Source of the DNA: Dipetalonema caudispina
Lineage: Eukaryota > Nematoda > Chromadorea > Rhabditida > Onchocercidae
Reading direction: 5' to 3'
DNA length: 64,000 bases
NCBI GenBank assembly: GCA_013365325.1
Contig: JABVXV010000002.1
Location: 992,001-1,056,000, forward strand
A model generated the notes under the pieces. That model saw only the letters and a program-made list of their open reading frames with translations. It did no database searches and was not told the origin of the DNA. Position numbers and translations under genes: made by a program. Below, one piece after another: positions 1 to 14,800 of this stretch (the first letter of the stretch is position 1; each line of letters starts with the position of its first letter).

Positions 1-3000
1 ATTCACAGACAGAGAAAAATTAACAGATTTTTAAAATTTTTGTAGGACTTATTCTTCATACTAATCAAATATCAATTCTTGTTCTTTGATATCAAATATC
101 ATTCTTTCAAATTATTATTCGTTTTCTTTCCTATGAAAATACGAAAGACGAAAGATATCGTTATAATGCAACTATTTATAAAACGAAGTCTTTTAGTGTT
201 ATTGTAAAAAATATTCCAAGTGAATGATTCAGAAGGTTGATTTTCATAAACGAATCCGATCGATTCCTATAATTTGTGATATTTCCTTTCAAGGGAAAGG
301 ATTATTTTTTTAAGAAATTTATTCTTAATAATTTGAATAAACCATAAAACGAATGAGTGTTCAATATTAAAAAGCATGTCGAGCATATTTGTTTGCAAAT
401 AAACAAAATGTGTTGTGTTGAATCATCAGGCCTTACTTTTGTTAGTGTCCTAAGACTTTTTCAAGAACGATTAGGATGTGGTTTAATTTGTAAATTTAAA
501 ACACAACAAATTTACTACCAATTGAATTTCTCCTTTTCAATCTCTCCAGATATCGATGCTTGGCCATTTTGACAATCATTTACTAGAATATAGCAAATAG
601 TTAATGCAATCCTAAACAGGCATGTCACCCTACATTCCACTGATCTCTCAGGATAGAAACTAATTTGAAATAATTTCAAACTGCTCGTCTAAACAGAAAA
701 CATACAAATGACATGAGATATTAGAAAATTTTATTAAATTTTGTCGTTTAAATGCATGGATAAGATTAAATATGATTAAATAAACTGTGCTGTATTGAAG
801 GAAGGAAACCTTTGATGTTTTGTTACTTAAATTACATCCTTCAATCATAGATTTAAACCAAGTCGTACTTAAAAAAAAAAATCGTCTTAACTTTTAACTT
901 TTATAAACTTGACTCTTAAAATTAAAATCTGTTACTTTTTGACAAACTTTCAATCACCATCTTCTGAAAGTCGAGCACTATTTAATTATGAACGATAGAC
1001 AATTTGAGGTAATGTTGAGTCTCGTTTTGCATTTCAATAGATTTGATGCATGGGATATCGAAAAATAATCCCTCCCATAATGAAACTAATTCGAAAAATT
1101 TTTTTATGGAATTACTTTCAAGATTTAAATTAGTATGTTCCATCAGTTTTGAAATAATGAAAAGGAACTAAAGATAAGCTTTGCTTTCACGTTTCTGACT
1201 GTGATAATTTCTATTCAGCAAATCAACAATGTTGCAATTCTTACACAAATTATTTTAACTTACTGAAATTCAATATTTATTACGAAAGTAATATTTTTTG
1301 GAGCAACTTTCCTGAGGATCAAAACAGGATGATTGTTTTGAATTATTAAACTTTATGAATGCAGGAAAGATGAGAAATATTTGTCTTGGATGGAGTAAGT
1401 CAAACTAGGATCTCTCTTTTTATTTTCTTACTATCTTGAGAAGTTATAAAATGAAGATGTTTCCTTTCTATCATTTGTACATTTCTACTTTTTTTTGCTA
1501 ATTTAAAATTTTCGACCGAACAATTTTTCTCAGTAAAGTTACAAAATTTTTTCTTTTGCGATATGATGGATTAGTTCAATTTGTGATTAAACAGAGAAAG
1601 AGAACGAAAAATGAGAAAGTAACAATCCAACATATTTTCTTTACTCGTTGTTAAATTTCACAAAAGCTCTGATTTTCAAGACAAAAACACATATGATTTC
1701 TTCCTTCTTCTTTTTTTCCATTCTCAATTCCACAAAATTCTACGAATTTGAATATGTGGCACATTTCCCTATCTTTCTTTTAATTCACTTTCCAGAAATG
1801 CAGAAATAAAAATGAGAAGGAGTAATTGTATTTGAATTTCAAAAAAAAACTAAGCTTTTTGGTATGCGGTAAATTGGAAATGTAAGGGATGAAAATCAGT
1901 CCAACCTGAAAATATGTCCGAATGATTCACTTTGGAATTGCGGGAAGATGAAAGAGTTGCACAAAACTATTGACAAAATTATTTCTTTTCCCATTCAATT
2001 TCCTCTCCACAGAATGTTGTTATTCTGTGGAAGCAAGTAAAGGATAAGATTCAACAACAAATGGCCAATTACTGTCGTGAAAATAAAGATTTTAGAATAA
2101 AATAGATCGAAAAAAAAAAATCATTCAAAGAATAATAGAACGATATGATAAGCCTCACGAAATATTTTCCTTTCTTACGACGCCTGAACCTTTTGCCGGA
2201 ATGTAATCAAACTACATTTTACGTCTTCCTACTTTAAGGTGATCACGTTGATAGTGAAATAGCAATGGATCAAGTGGATTACATCATTCCATCAGACTAA
2301 GCAGACAGACATTCCTCGGGATGATATGGAATTCGAGAGGAAGATAACAGACAGAAATGTTTTGCGTACATGACGTGTACTGTTTCAGTGGAAGTAATAT
2401 AAGCACTTTTAAATCGCTGATACTTTTTTAAATATTTAGAAACAAATTCGCCTGATATTTTAAAATATTTTTTAACTGCGAACAGATTTAAAGGAATGCT
2501 GTGGTATTCGAGAATATCAAGTAGAAATAGGATAGTGAACTTATTAGAAGTTCAAATTTTCTTCTTTCTTAAATGAGTCACCCATTCAACTCATGCATTC
2601 TACATTATCCTATAAGATCTATCGTTTTGTTCTCATATAGTTTCATGAAGTGATACATAGATCACACATTCCTTAATCAATGACTAATATTTTCGGAATG
2701 GGAATTTCACCGGAAGAAGTGATCAATTCATCTGTCAACACGGATTCTGAATATGAATTCATATCGACCATGATATATACAAAATAGTTCAATTCCAACA
2801 TTTGTATTACTTCAGGTAAGGAGCATTTGTTCCACATGAAAGAACAACTTGCAATCAATCAGTCGTCGTATCAGACCACCACGAAATTATTGCGCTATTT
2901 TTTATAATTTCTTTCACTTTTTTATTATTAGTTATTATATTTCAATCTTTTTTTTTTGAGAAATTATATTTGTAATGCTATCAAATTTATGTCGAAGAGT

Positions 3001-3400
3001 CAAGGGAGGAGGGATTTATATAATCAACTAATCATTAGCAAAGAGGAAAGAAAATGATTAGCATGATTCCAATAGCTATATCAACTCATAAAATCTAGAA
3101 AAATCTTTGCAAATTTGGAAAAATAACTTTACAAACTGCATGATAAACAACTTTTCTTGGCATGTAAGCCAAGATAAACTGATAGTGAATGGATTATTTG
3201 CTATTTTTTGGAGAAATTTTCTGAAATTATAGACTAAAAAAAGGCCAGAATGAACAGCAAGTTGAATATGTTTATAATTGAATACATTGTTAGGTCAGGA
3301 AGTCATTTGATTTTTCTCGAAAAGCTTCAAGTTCCTTCCACATCCTTCTTTCCTCTCTACTTTTTAACAAATTTTATTATTATTTCTTTTGCATAAACAA

Positions 3401-3411
3401 ATACACACACA

Positions 3412-3451
<40 letters not shown>

Positions 3452-3484
3452 TACACACATATGCACATATACATACATACACAG
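3401..3484. repeat. (CA)n microsatellite
   Basis: Imperfect CA dinucleotide tract passing into CATA units, about 84 bp, read directly from the sequence. It lies in AT-rich non-coding DNA. Confidence 0.95.
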
Positions 3485-6400
3485 ACGACGTATACCTAAA
3501 ATTTTATAAAAATAATTTTATTTTGCTTCCTTATTTCATGTAAATGTTCATTGTACAGAACTTGAGACCTGTCCTCTTCCATTTTATTTGCTCATTGTAC
3601 TCAGCTTGGCTAGTTATTCAAATTCGAGAGTAAGTGTAACTGTACAATATCTATTCATGATACGTTCTATAGAATTTTTTTCCGAATAATCCTTAATTAT
3701 AATAATTTCTAGCTTCTATGCATATATAATTTCTAAACTTTTTCAAAAAATAAAATTGGTAATAGTGACAGAGTCTTCTGGACTACAATTTTAGTGTATA
3801 AACAACTTAACATATATTATTTTTAACTTCACCTGGCATTATCAATCACAGGTGTATGTTGTAGTTGAAAACTACAACTATTGTTATAAAAGGGATATTT
3901 GTCAGAAATAAATTTTTTTTTTTGTGTACTTCAAAGTTGTGTCCTTTTAGATTGTTGATTCTGTTGATTACATTAAATAGGTTAAGCGGGTAAGTTCAAA
4001 TTACTATTAAATGAAGGCTTAATTTGTCATAAAATAAAGTGTTCAAGGAATGGTCATTCATTTTTAGCTTTTAATTTCTTTCAAATATTTGTAAAAGCAA
4101 CTATGACAATTTTTTCTTTTTTCGGTCAATCAGACTATTTCATTCACTTTGTCGCAATTTTTTTGCTGTCTTTTTTTTAATTGTATATTAAGTAATTTTT
4201 GTTAAATAATAACTTACATTGCTACCAATTAAAGAAAGAAATATAAAAAAAATAACCATCAAATTTAATTTCCTTTCTCTTTATTTGTTATCATTAACTC
4301 TATTGTGGTTTATCTTTGATAGATTAGCTCAATAGATTTCTTAATTAATTTATTTGTGACTAAAATTACGAATGACTTTTCAATTGCTTCCAAAACGCTA
4401 TTTGTAACGTATTTTTAGTGTACAGGAATGGTTCTGATAGGCTGCTTCTTTTGTTTTATTTTGTCAAAATCTTTTTGCCTCTCTAAATTAGTAATTTTGT
4501 GGCACAATTTTTAGAACTGAGTTCAATTTTATCTTAATTACTGTAAAATACGAGTTTTTGAAAACTATCATTTTGAAATTTTTTGCTACTAAAATATCAG
4601 CTCTATGTGGATAGCGATCATTAATAATAACAAAATTCCAGCTAATTGATAAATTCTTCGCTTAATTAAAACGAAATAACAACTTGTAAAGATTATTATC
4701 GCTATAAAGTTAGAATATTCTATGACCATATTATTGAGTAATTTCGTATGACCCATCACATGCAAAAATTTTTTATTCAAACATTATTATCGTGAAAATC
4801 AGCATACCCTTGAGAGTTTTTTTACTTTTTTTTTTTTTTGAAAGTACCATTTTTGATTAGAAAGCAAATCTTACATAGCTCCATTTGCTTGCTGAAAGTT
4901 TTCAAATGATGAAATTTCCGTGCAAAAATTATCCTGTCAAATTTCTGCGCTGTTAAGCGTAGCCAAGTTTTCGTCATCAATTTGAACTTTTGTGAGATCA
5001 CTGACAAGCCTAAATTACAGAAAGTACCTTGAACCAGTTCCACTTATTTAGTATCTTGCATTTTTAATTGTCAACACTTGGTTGTCTGATTGTCACCATG
5101 TTAGGTGACAGTGATTGAAGTATTTGACATATGTGTACACGATTAGTCTGTGTCTGACCATTTTGAACTGATTTGCTTTAATTTTTTAATCTATTTTTTT
5201 TTTTCTATTTTAAATTTATTTCATAACAGAATTGTAATGGCAGTACCAGCAACAGATGTAATGTATTATTTTATGTTGCTTTTTTACTTTGGCATTCTTG
5301 TTGTCAGTTGATGATCGTCAAACTTTCCATTCATCCCTTTTCTTATATCATATGGTTCCTATCTGTTCTTTTACACATCTTGAATAAAGAAACATAAAGT
5401 TAGTTTCAAACTTTTAATTTCAAACCTTTTTCACATTATGTTATTTGATGAAGAACTAAATAAATAAACAGTATAGGAGGAGAAGAGCAAAGTTAGATAA
5501 GAATTTTAAAATAATTTAAAACATTTTGGCCATTTACTTTTAGTATCTCAGAGTTTTCTCTGATATACCTTTAAAGCTTGATATCGTAATTGTCTTCATG
5601 ATGATATCAGCATTTGTAAAACAGTCAAGTTTAAATATTACCATTATTTCTTTTAAAGAATGGAAAAGGTACCGAACTTCAAGTTCATAGTGCAATCCAT
5701 TACAGAGCATTGTATGACAGTTTTTAATTACTTCCTTCAGTTTTTAGTTACAAGTAGTTGATACATTTGATATAAGCGATATGCTTGCGATGATAAATGT
5801 GACAGCTATCGCTGTTTAAATAGCATAAAATTCGCAAGCTATCCTGTTTTTTTGTGTAAATTTTGCTTGCTTGAGGGGCTACACTTTGTTTTATTTTACC
5901 AGAAAGCGAGTCCTTGATAGGCTTCTCTGTTTCCATTTTATCTTTTTATCCTTCTCTCTCCAATAGATTTCTCTTTATTGGCCTATAGTTTGGCTGATTT
6001 CTTCTCTTTCTTTTTAAAGGAAATTGAATGAAATGGTTGACAATGTTAATCATTCTTTTCCTTTTCCTCTTCATATCCCTTTTCTGAATATTATCTATTT
6101 CCTTTGACAGATTCCTTTCTCAAATAGTCATAAGCAAAGAAAAGAAAATATTATATGGAATATAAGTTAAAATTTGAATATTGCAAATTACTAAATCAAA
6201 TTCCACACAAATCGTTTATTTTAGTTTTAATTGTGAAATTTTATAATCAATATCACCAAGGAGTTAGTTGATCTTATCTATTAATATACCAATTACCATT
6301 CTTCGAAAAGAATGTACTTTAGATTGACTACTTAGTTTTCTACTAAAGTGCTTTTTGATGAGCTGTTTGAAGATAATTCCGCAATTAGTTCTTATTGGAA

Positions 6401-9400
6401 AGGATTTCAGCAATTCCATTTCAGTTGAGTACTTATCCATTTGGAGATCGGAGCAGGGACGGAGAAGTAGAATGAAAAGGAGTGCTTCATATACTTACAG
6501 CAGCTGTTTGTCGAGAAAGGATGACGAGGAAAGAGTGAGTTTTGAAGTGTTTATAAACAAAGGTACGAACAATCAACCCTTTGCTCCTTCACTCTCACTC
6601 TTTCTCTTTTAAAATAACACTTTCTAAATGCTACAACTGATCAACGATCCTTTTTGTTTATTTTTTTTTCTTTTTTTTTTTTTAACCACAAAAAATTTTT
6701 GGCTAAATCAAATTTTTTTAATTTAACGACAATTTGACAAATGCCCAAATTTGAGACAGTTGTATAAATCAATGTTCATCTGGAAACAAGCATTATTGAA
6801 ATTTGAATGCTGTATTAACTTTAACTGTCTCTTTGGCTATAGACTAATTACCACAAGAGAATTTTAAGCTTAAAAAATTAGCTCAGCAAGTGACAAAAGT
6901 CCGGTAAGGTTAACTTTTGCTGTAAAACTTGAAAAATTTTTTTGTTTCAGCCATTATGTATATCGAACTTTTCAATATTTCTAGCATCAGTTTATTCCTT
7001 AACCTACTGTAATTATTTTTGGCGCCATTTCTATGTTTAATTAATTATGAATGGTCATTAGTAAGTTTAGCTTACACGATTTGAAGTAAAAATAAGCATT
7101 CAACAGATGCTTTTTGAATTTAGCATTTTAATAGTTAGTTCGCTGTGGTTTTAAATTCAATCAGCTGTTCAATTGATAGCACTTCTTTCGAAGGATCTAC
7201 ACAACGTCGAAAATCATTATTATACAATGCGTCACTATAGCATTTGCTGCATAAAGATGGATTACTTTGATTTGATGAACTTTATCAAAATAGCTTATTA
7301 TTTTTAGTATTTTTGTTTTGTAGACTTAAAAGGATTCCTTAACGAAAATTGTAGGAAGAAATTGAGATTTGTTTAAAAGAAAAAATTTTTAAAACCATTC
7401 AAATTCGACAAATTTCCCGAGCTGGGCAATAAATCTCGACTTCACAGCTAGCATTTACACTCTCCGATTTCATTCAACTCCTACAACTATTACAGTAGTG
7501 GACGGGAAATGGGTAGATATATGGGAGCGATAGGAAAAATTGGCAATATGTAATTTTATTGCCCAAATTCGGCATTTTCTGTTCGGTACATCCAATCATC
7601 TGCCTGTCTTCTTCTTTTTCATTCTGTAGTTTTTCATCTTGGAAACAAATTTTTTACAAACTTTAACTCAGACAAAATTTTCATTGAACAAATAGATAAA
7701 AGGCATAAAAATTATGCATTATAAAAATTGAAGTTTTAATTGGAATCCATAAATTAAATTTCTCTCTTCAAATATTAGAAAAAAATATTTCTGTTATGTT
7801 TATGTTAATATTCGTTGCAAAAATGTTTTTTCCAATATTGATTTGTTCTTTTGCTGCAAGAAATTATGGTTGAAATGAATAGTTAAAAAGAGGTTAATTT
7901 TTATCAAATCAATGTCAAAAAAAAATCAGTTTTTTATCAAACAAATTTTCTTTGGTTTTCACATCAAAAGCGATCCTTTTTTTTGAATTATAGGCAAGTT
8001 GTGAATAGCTTTTCTCTAAGGGCTTGAGAATTTTAATGGTACTTCTTGATATAATACCATATACAACTAAGTTTTAATATTAAAATAGTTACTTCATCCC
8101 AAAGGAATTCAAAACGGCGGTAAACTTCAATTTCAAAAAGACATTTAATAATGTTAAATCTTTGAAATCCATTCTTTTTAAGTAGATGAAGAAAACTATT
8201 CAGTACTAAAATTTACTATGTCTAACAAACTAACTGTCATTTAAATATTTAAAAGTATATGCCGTTTTTACAGCTAATCTTTTCACTAATATTTGATTTC
8301 GTGTTACAATAATTTAGACACATAATGCTCTGAAATTTAAAGCAATAAACAGAAATTTCAGTATTCAGTTTCTCATCCAGTTATGAAGACTATCTTTTTT
8401 GTCAGAACATTGATTTTTTCAAAATCGATTTGTATCGAAAATGATTCGAATTAAAAATTTTTAATATCTTTAACCGATTATCAGTTCTTTAATTTATCCC
8501 GTGATATGCTATTCTCGAAAGTTAAAAATTATGGGTTCTTCTCAACGAAAGTAGTAAATTGAGTAGCAATAATTTCAAGTAGTATGATGTAAGACATTTA
8601 TCTGAGCTTGCAAATACTTCTCAAACATTTAATATGAAATACTATTTACTGTACACTTATGTTGTTGTACTTCTCGAGAGGTATTACTCTTTTCCTGTGT
8701 TCTCTTTACCAGTGATCGTTAAACAAAGCATGTAAAAATTAGTGAGAGTAATTAGATAAAGCTTAATCAGAAATAAAATCAATCGATTGGATCATTTGAA
8801 TATTTTTTCATATTAGACATTTTCTACGTCATACTCAACAATTAGCTTCGTTATATTGTGGAATAAGAGCACTGATTACTGATAAAAGAAGAGGCAAAAG
8901 AGGGGAAACAGATAACTAATATTAATGAATTTGAGTTATTAATTCACTATGTAAATGTTATGATATCTGTTAAATTTGGTCGTTTAAAGCTATTTACTAT
9001 TAGTGAACACATTTATGCAATTTGTTGTTTTCGTTTACAATTATCAACACTTACTGATTTGACTCCGTTAAGTGAATAAAAGGGACCACTGAATTCAGTC
9101 AGATAGAAAGATTGCCTAAATGCATGTTTGCTTCCTTCTTGCACTGCATGCGCAAGCGACATCAGCAAAGTAGATTAATAAACACCGGACTAGTTTGCAG
9201 TTTTTTAGGTCGTTAGTAAATATTCATTGAATAAAATGTAGTCTATGCTCTTCTCATTGACATGTAACGAATTTCATCATTATATTTGCATGCTACATGC
9301 ACAATCATTCTTGCAGCATGCTGACTTGCCTGTTCTCAAATCCAAGAACAAATATATTTTAAATTAGTTGGTATTTTTTTTTTTAATATTATATGCTATT

Positions 9401-11008
9401 CCATATTGGAAATGAAATTAGGCATTGTTAACGCGCCTGTTATTTTCGTTTAATGCTCTGTTCGTAAATGAGGTGTTGTGACGACAGCTGTTGGTGGATT
9501 TGCTGGAACCAAGTTTTCAGATCGGTATACTAAAATAATTGAATTTAATATTAGATTTTATTGCAGGTCGATGATTGTATAGAAATTGCTCATTGAAAAA
9601 ATATAGGAAAATCTATACATAATTTTTTATTTCTATTTTCAGATTTCACAAAAGATTTCTAAAATTCATTTCGCAATTACTACACTACTAAAGTGAAAAT
9701 TGAAACCAAAATTTTACGACATTGCATAACAATTAATTAAACCATTACGCTGTAAGAATAATACAACTCAATTGCATCTGTTTACTCCACGTCATAATGT
9801 TGAATTAGTTCTCTGAATCATATGTCAAAACTGAGTTAACAAATTACACAATCCTTGGGATTTGTAGAATGATTAATCCTTAATTAAATGTTTATAAATT
9901 CAGTATAATCAAATCACAGATCCGATTCATTTTAAATTAGTTGTTTCATCTTATTTCGAGATTTTGTTTTGTTTTATCAAACATTTCGACATAAGTTTCC
10001 AATGTTTGGCCATTATTATAACAGAAATGACTAAATGAGTGAATCACATCATATTGCTTGGCTGTGATTTCAATCCTTTTGAAGAAAAAAAAAGTTGATC
10101 CATTACTTTTTTTTAAATTTAAATTCATTTGTTCCAAAACTCATTTCCAGACTCCCTATATAATATTTTCTTTTAATTACAAGTTAAAATATTCATTCTA
10201 TTATCTCCCGAAATTTTTATCCTGAAGTGCTTGTTTATTATGTTTACTTCAAGAAACGAATAATCCAAAGTCATTTTAAAAGCTAAATTAAATTTCCATC
10301 GAATTGCTTAGAGTGTTTTTAATGTTTATAAGAAGAGAAGAGAGTTAACTAGGAAATCGATATATTCTATTAGATTTCCTTCGATGAGTTATTTTTCCGG
10401 AATCAAATAAACATGTTAATGCATAATATTCTTCTTAAGAGTTACATTTACATAGATCATATTGGTTGCTAAAATTACGGACTACTTTGGTAAAATGAAA
10501 TAGTACTGTTTAGTAAATTATGCAAATAAGAATTCATATTACCAGATGATACGTACGGCATATCTTTTCCTTTTAATACTTTGTTCAAAAAAATCAAATT
10601 TCATCATTAAAATGTATTATTGGAAATTAAAAAGTGAATCATCTTTATTAAAATTCAATTCCACCGATATTGCATAAATTAAAAATCTTCAAGTTCAACT
10701 AAGAAAAACTTTTTTAGAATTGCGCTACTTAAAATTTCCATTTCATCGTTACACACATTTCGACAAATGTTTTCCCAATAATTTGGAAATTTCAGCAAGT
10801 TTGTATTATTTCTTCTCATTGTTACATCTTTTTTTCTTTTCTAATAACAAATATATTTCTAAGTTCCTTTCATTGCTGAATTCTTTTCAAGGCTATTACA
10901 GATCTTTTTAACTATTTTAAAAATGAAAAAAAAAAAATTCACATCTTTCAACAATTATCATTTTGTTGTTGTATTTTATGGTATATGAATTATTCCTCAT
11001 TTTTCGTT

Positions 11009-11016
11009 ATTTCAGT
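11009..11016 (+). other. Probable spliced-leader acceptor of the Pim-type kinase gene
   Basis: A pyrimidine-rich stretch ending in TTATTTCAG is followed one base later by the ATG that opens the kinase frame. So short a distance from acceptor to ATG is typical of nematode trans-spliced genes. A cis-splice from an upstream non-coding exon would look the same. Confidence 0.55.
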
Positions 11017-14000
11017 ATGTTGTGTCGCAGACTACAAGATTTAACTTATTGTATATCCTATAATGTCAATTTTCTAAACGATAAAGGTTTGCCTCTATCA
11101 ACTCTCAAATTCTATCATTTCCTAAAGTGAGATAAGAAATTCTCTATCCTTCTGATAAAAGCGTGTGAAAAATTTTACCATTGGGATTGAGTGTAGACAT
11201 AATTCAGACGAAGCAATTTTTCATTTCAGAGGCAAAAAAAAGCTTAAACCCAATATTCACATATTTTATAAAAAAAAGTGTTTTACTGCAGCACACGGAG
11301 CAAAACAGTTCCGGAAGAAATATACGATGCTAGAAGAGCTTGGCCGCGGCGGATTTGGGATTGTTTACAAAGCTGAACGTAATGAAGATCGTGCTCCAGT
11401 TGCTGTCAAATTCGTTGAGCATAAACGAGTCAGAGAATGGACTATGGTCAATTCCGAATTTCAAGCTTAAAATCCAAGAACTACTGGCCAAGTGTACATT
11501 AGCAGTGAGATGTCACTACTGCAATGTGCATTCTTTCTTAAATTTTCCAATAATTTTTACTATTTTTTCAATCGTCCCATGTAAAAATATTTATTTTATT
11601 ACATTTGATTTTGTGGAAAAAAATTTACAGAAATGTAAGCAATTAATTCCAACAGAAATTTGCTTGTTGGATATGTGTCGCAGTGTACCGGGCGTTGTTC
11701 AACTGATTGATTGGTTTGCCAAGTACGATTAAATTAATCAAATTTCATCTTTGGAAATGCTCTAAATCTCGAAATAATTGGATAAATTTTTGGAAAAAAT
11801 TTGATTAATAAGAACATTTGTCTTTTGAGCATTCTTCTAAATCAATGGCCATTTTAAAAATTTTTTCAAATTTTTAAACTTCTTAAGTTTTTTTATGTCT
11901 AACACATAATCATCGTATCTGTGTTAGACTATCTGTTCAAAAACTGGCAAGTAAATTTTGAAAACAAGAAAGTATTTGTTTTACTTTATCACATATATTT
12001 AATTGTAAAAGATATTCAAATTTTTGTAAAGTACAGTTCAATTTAAGTTATATAGCAGTTTTGTGTCACTTAGTTGCTTTTCGTATCACTCTTCACCAGT
12101 TTTTGTATTTAATAATTCATAAAAATTTGCTAATTTCATCCCGAATTTTTTTTACTTAAATTTCAGTTCAAGAGGATTTTTAATAGTAATGGAACGACCG
12201 GCACAGTGTTTGGATCTGTTCGATCTCATTTCAGTTTACGGTTATTTGGATGAAGATATTGCCCGATCAATATTTGTACAGATATTGAATACAACTTGTT
12301 TGTTATATAGCACATATGGTATCTTCCATCGAGATATTAAGGTGCATTTTTTAATGGTAATTTTAGTTCTTCTCTAAAAGAATAAGTTTAATAATTGATA
12401 AATAATTTGTAGTGGAATGGAGGAAGAAAGATAGTATCTATCATTCATGTCTACTTATCATTCCAGAATCCTTTTGAAGTCTAATAATATTGTAAATTTT
12501 AGACAAATGATGTTATTGCAGGAATATGATATAGTATAATTCATTAGATGATATCATCTCTAAGATTTAGGAAGTACTGAATTTATAAAATACAGTAATT
12601 TTAGCGATGAACATGAAATTACAATGAAATTAAACGAAATCGTTGTTTTTGATGAGTGTAAATAACCAATTATTAACAATTAATCTGTGTTTTTTGTTTG
12701 GATACCAATGAAAAATTATATAAAAATTACTTTTTATAGGATGAGAATATAATCATTAATATGCATACTGGAGAAGCTATATTGGTGGACTTCGGGGCTG
12801 CAGCACTCATTTCTGAGGCGTGTATCAAAGAATTCCAAGGTTTATAATATTGATTGTAGTGGAATACAACAACTTTAGTGACCTAAGATGACCTACTGCA
12901 GCAATGCCTGTATCTGATGCTTGTTTAATTTTGATATAGTCTCGTTCTTGAAACATAATTTAAGCACGGAAAGGAATAAACAATACATGTCTTTTTACAT
13001 TAACCATTTGATAACAATTAAGAAGGAGGAAATTATCATCTGAGTGTTTAAAAGTTGAAATTTCTTCTTTTGAATTTTAGGTACCCGTTCATATTGCCCA
13101 CCGGAATGGTTCAAGCGTTTAGCATATAAGCCATTAGAAGCAACTGTATGGTCGCTTGGTATAGTTCTATATGTTATGGTTTCTGGATGTTTACCTTTTC
13201 AAAATGAAATACAAATTTGCTTAGGCAGATTTGCCATTCCAAAACATATCTCAAAAGGTCAGTTTAATTTGTATGCAAAGTAGATTTTGTTGCCTTGATC
13301 TTCATAAAAATCGATTTGCCGAATTCCTTTTGAAGGTTTCGTTAAAGTTAGCTCTTCCAGTTCTTCTCTCTTATTATTTACTTCATCGATCATTATTGAA
13401 AAGGCTAAATTTCCTTGATTGCAGATTGTGAACATTTGTTGCGTCAATGTCTTGCAGTTACACCATCCAGACGACCAGACTTGTTGGAAATTTTCAAGCA
13501 TCGATGGTTGAATCAACCAATTGTTGTGCATTCGGAACCATTTAAGATCGTCCTTCAGCGGCATTTACAGAGGAGGAAAGAAGCAGAAAATCAAAATAAG
13601 TTGAAACAGAATAGGATTCAAGAGAAAAGCAAAAAGAGCTTCATCACTAACAAAAATGTTAAGGCGAATGAGTTCATTACAAAGAAGAACCTTTCAACAA
13701 GTAGCGACATTGCAGCTGGCGATAGTCTTGTCATGTAATGTTTGCTTTTTTTTTGAACCAATTCCTGCATTAATTATATGAAATCTAATGATCAGTTGTT
13801 GTTGCTTCATCAAGAACTTCATCCAGAACATTATCTTGCATTGACGTTCTTTTACAGACCATTGACACCTCATTCCAAGAGCGCTTTCAATTCTGAATTG
13901 TTGAAAAAGCACCGGCACCATTCAAGGTATTCACAAATAACTTGAAAATGCTTCATCTTACCAAATATGTGTAGTTTAATATAGAAAGAAGAAAAGGGAA

Positions 14001-14800
14001 TAATGTTTATTTCGACATTACAAATACTGTTTATATTAAAATGATTGACTTTTACATTTTCTATTTTCAGCATATTTTTCGAACTTTTAAAATTATTAAC
14101 ACCACAAAGCACATTTCAGTTATGATAACGTTGTGATGAATAGACGAACAGATATGTTCTCTTTGTCAGACTGTTATGAAACTGATGATAATATGCTGAT
14201 ACGTCCAAGTTCCATCACGGAAGAATCAGAATACAGCGATTCCTTATTTCGCTCAGCCTGCGAATCGTTCTCCATGATCAGTACCGATCCACAGAACTCC
14301 GAATCATATGTTACTGCTTTGGAGGATGGCAGGTACTATTATGATTTAGAAGAAAACAACAACAGGTTAGGCAAGTTTATAGTATTGTTTGCTATTACAC
14401 CTTAATTTTTAGTGAATGTTCTTTCCAAAGATCGAAAGAAGCTACTGCAATTGAAGCTTTCAACAATAACTTACGTACTCAGACGCGCTTACTTTACGAT
14501 GATTGCATGGCTAACAATTACGAAAAGGAAGAAGTAGTGCAAACAAACTGCCCAGACAGGCCTATAGAAAATGTCTGTCCACAGAAAGTGATGAATTCTA
14601 GGCTTGTCGCAAAGCATTGGCTTCAGAATACAGCAATAAGATCTAAATATGGTTCTCTAAAGTTGCAAAGGTCTTCGATTTGTCAAGAAAAAGAACAATC
14701 GCAAAAACAAACAAGTGTTAGTAATAACTTATTAGGGATATCTAACATTGAACCACGACGATCCTCAACTCCTACCATTACGACAATTGCTTTTAAATAA
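11017..14800 (+). CDS. Pim-family serine/threonine protein kinase (PRK-1/PRK-2-like), 10 exons
   Basis: Predicted protein of about 593 residues; probably a cytoplasmic or nuclear constitutively active kinase like vertebrate Pim. Exons: 11017-11086, 11292-11446, 11631-11722, 12167-12341, 12740-12839, 13081-13257, 13425-13734, 13858-13926, 14120-14365, 14413-14800; phase is kept at every junction. The kinase domain shows a glycine loop GRGGFG (residues 41-46), ATP lysine K63 in VAVKF, C-helix Glu84, a proline-containing hinge ERP (115-117) typical of Pim kinases, HRDIK (160-164), Asn167, DFG (181-183), and PPEW (204-207) where most kinases have APE. Spacing matches vertebrate Pim almost residue for residue. 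After the domain (about residue 300) comes a tail of roughly 290 polar residues with no recognised domain; vertebrate Pim lacks this, but the nematode proteins are long. An AATAAA overlaps the stop codon (14796-14801). The start is inferred from the acceptor one base before the ATG and from phase agreement with exon 2. Which C. elegans paralogue it matches cannot be settled here. Confidence 0.94.

Larger units (their letters stand above)
1..11016. other. AT-rich region without a supported gene
   Basis: No reading frame here forms a convincing spliced gene. It holds long A and T runs, one (CA)n microsatellite at 3.4 kb and a few exon-like scraps. One is around 6,425-6,534 (+): basic and serine-rich, with an acceptor-like TTTCAG before it and an AGA|GTGAGT donor after it. 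Another is at 9,125-9,211 (+), reading a short Cys/Arg/His-rich peptide. No neighbouring pieces could be chained to either in phase. The rest is probably intergenic DNA or long introns of a gene outside the window. Confidence 0.5.

Noticed and set aside
2673..2858. 61-codon minus-strand frame with protein-like composition
   Set aside because: The plus strand of the same DNA is equally open and protein-like, and no splice sites or homology support either.
12740..13257. Possible pseudokinase status because the activation segment is short
   Set aside because: Lys63, Glu84, HRD, Asn167 and DFG are all present and Pim kinases normally have PPEW in place of APE.
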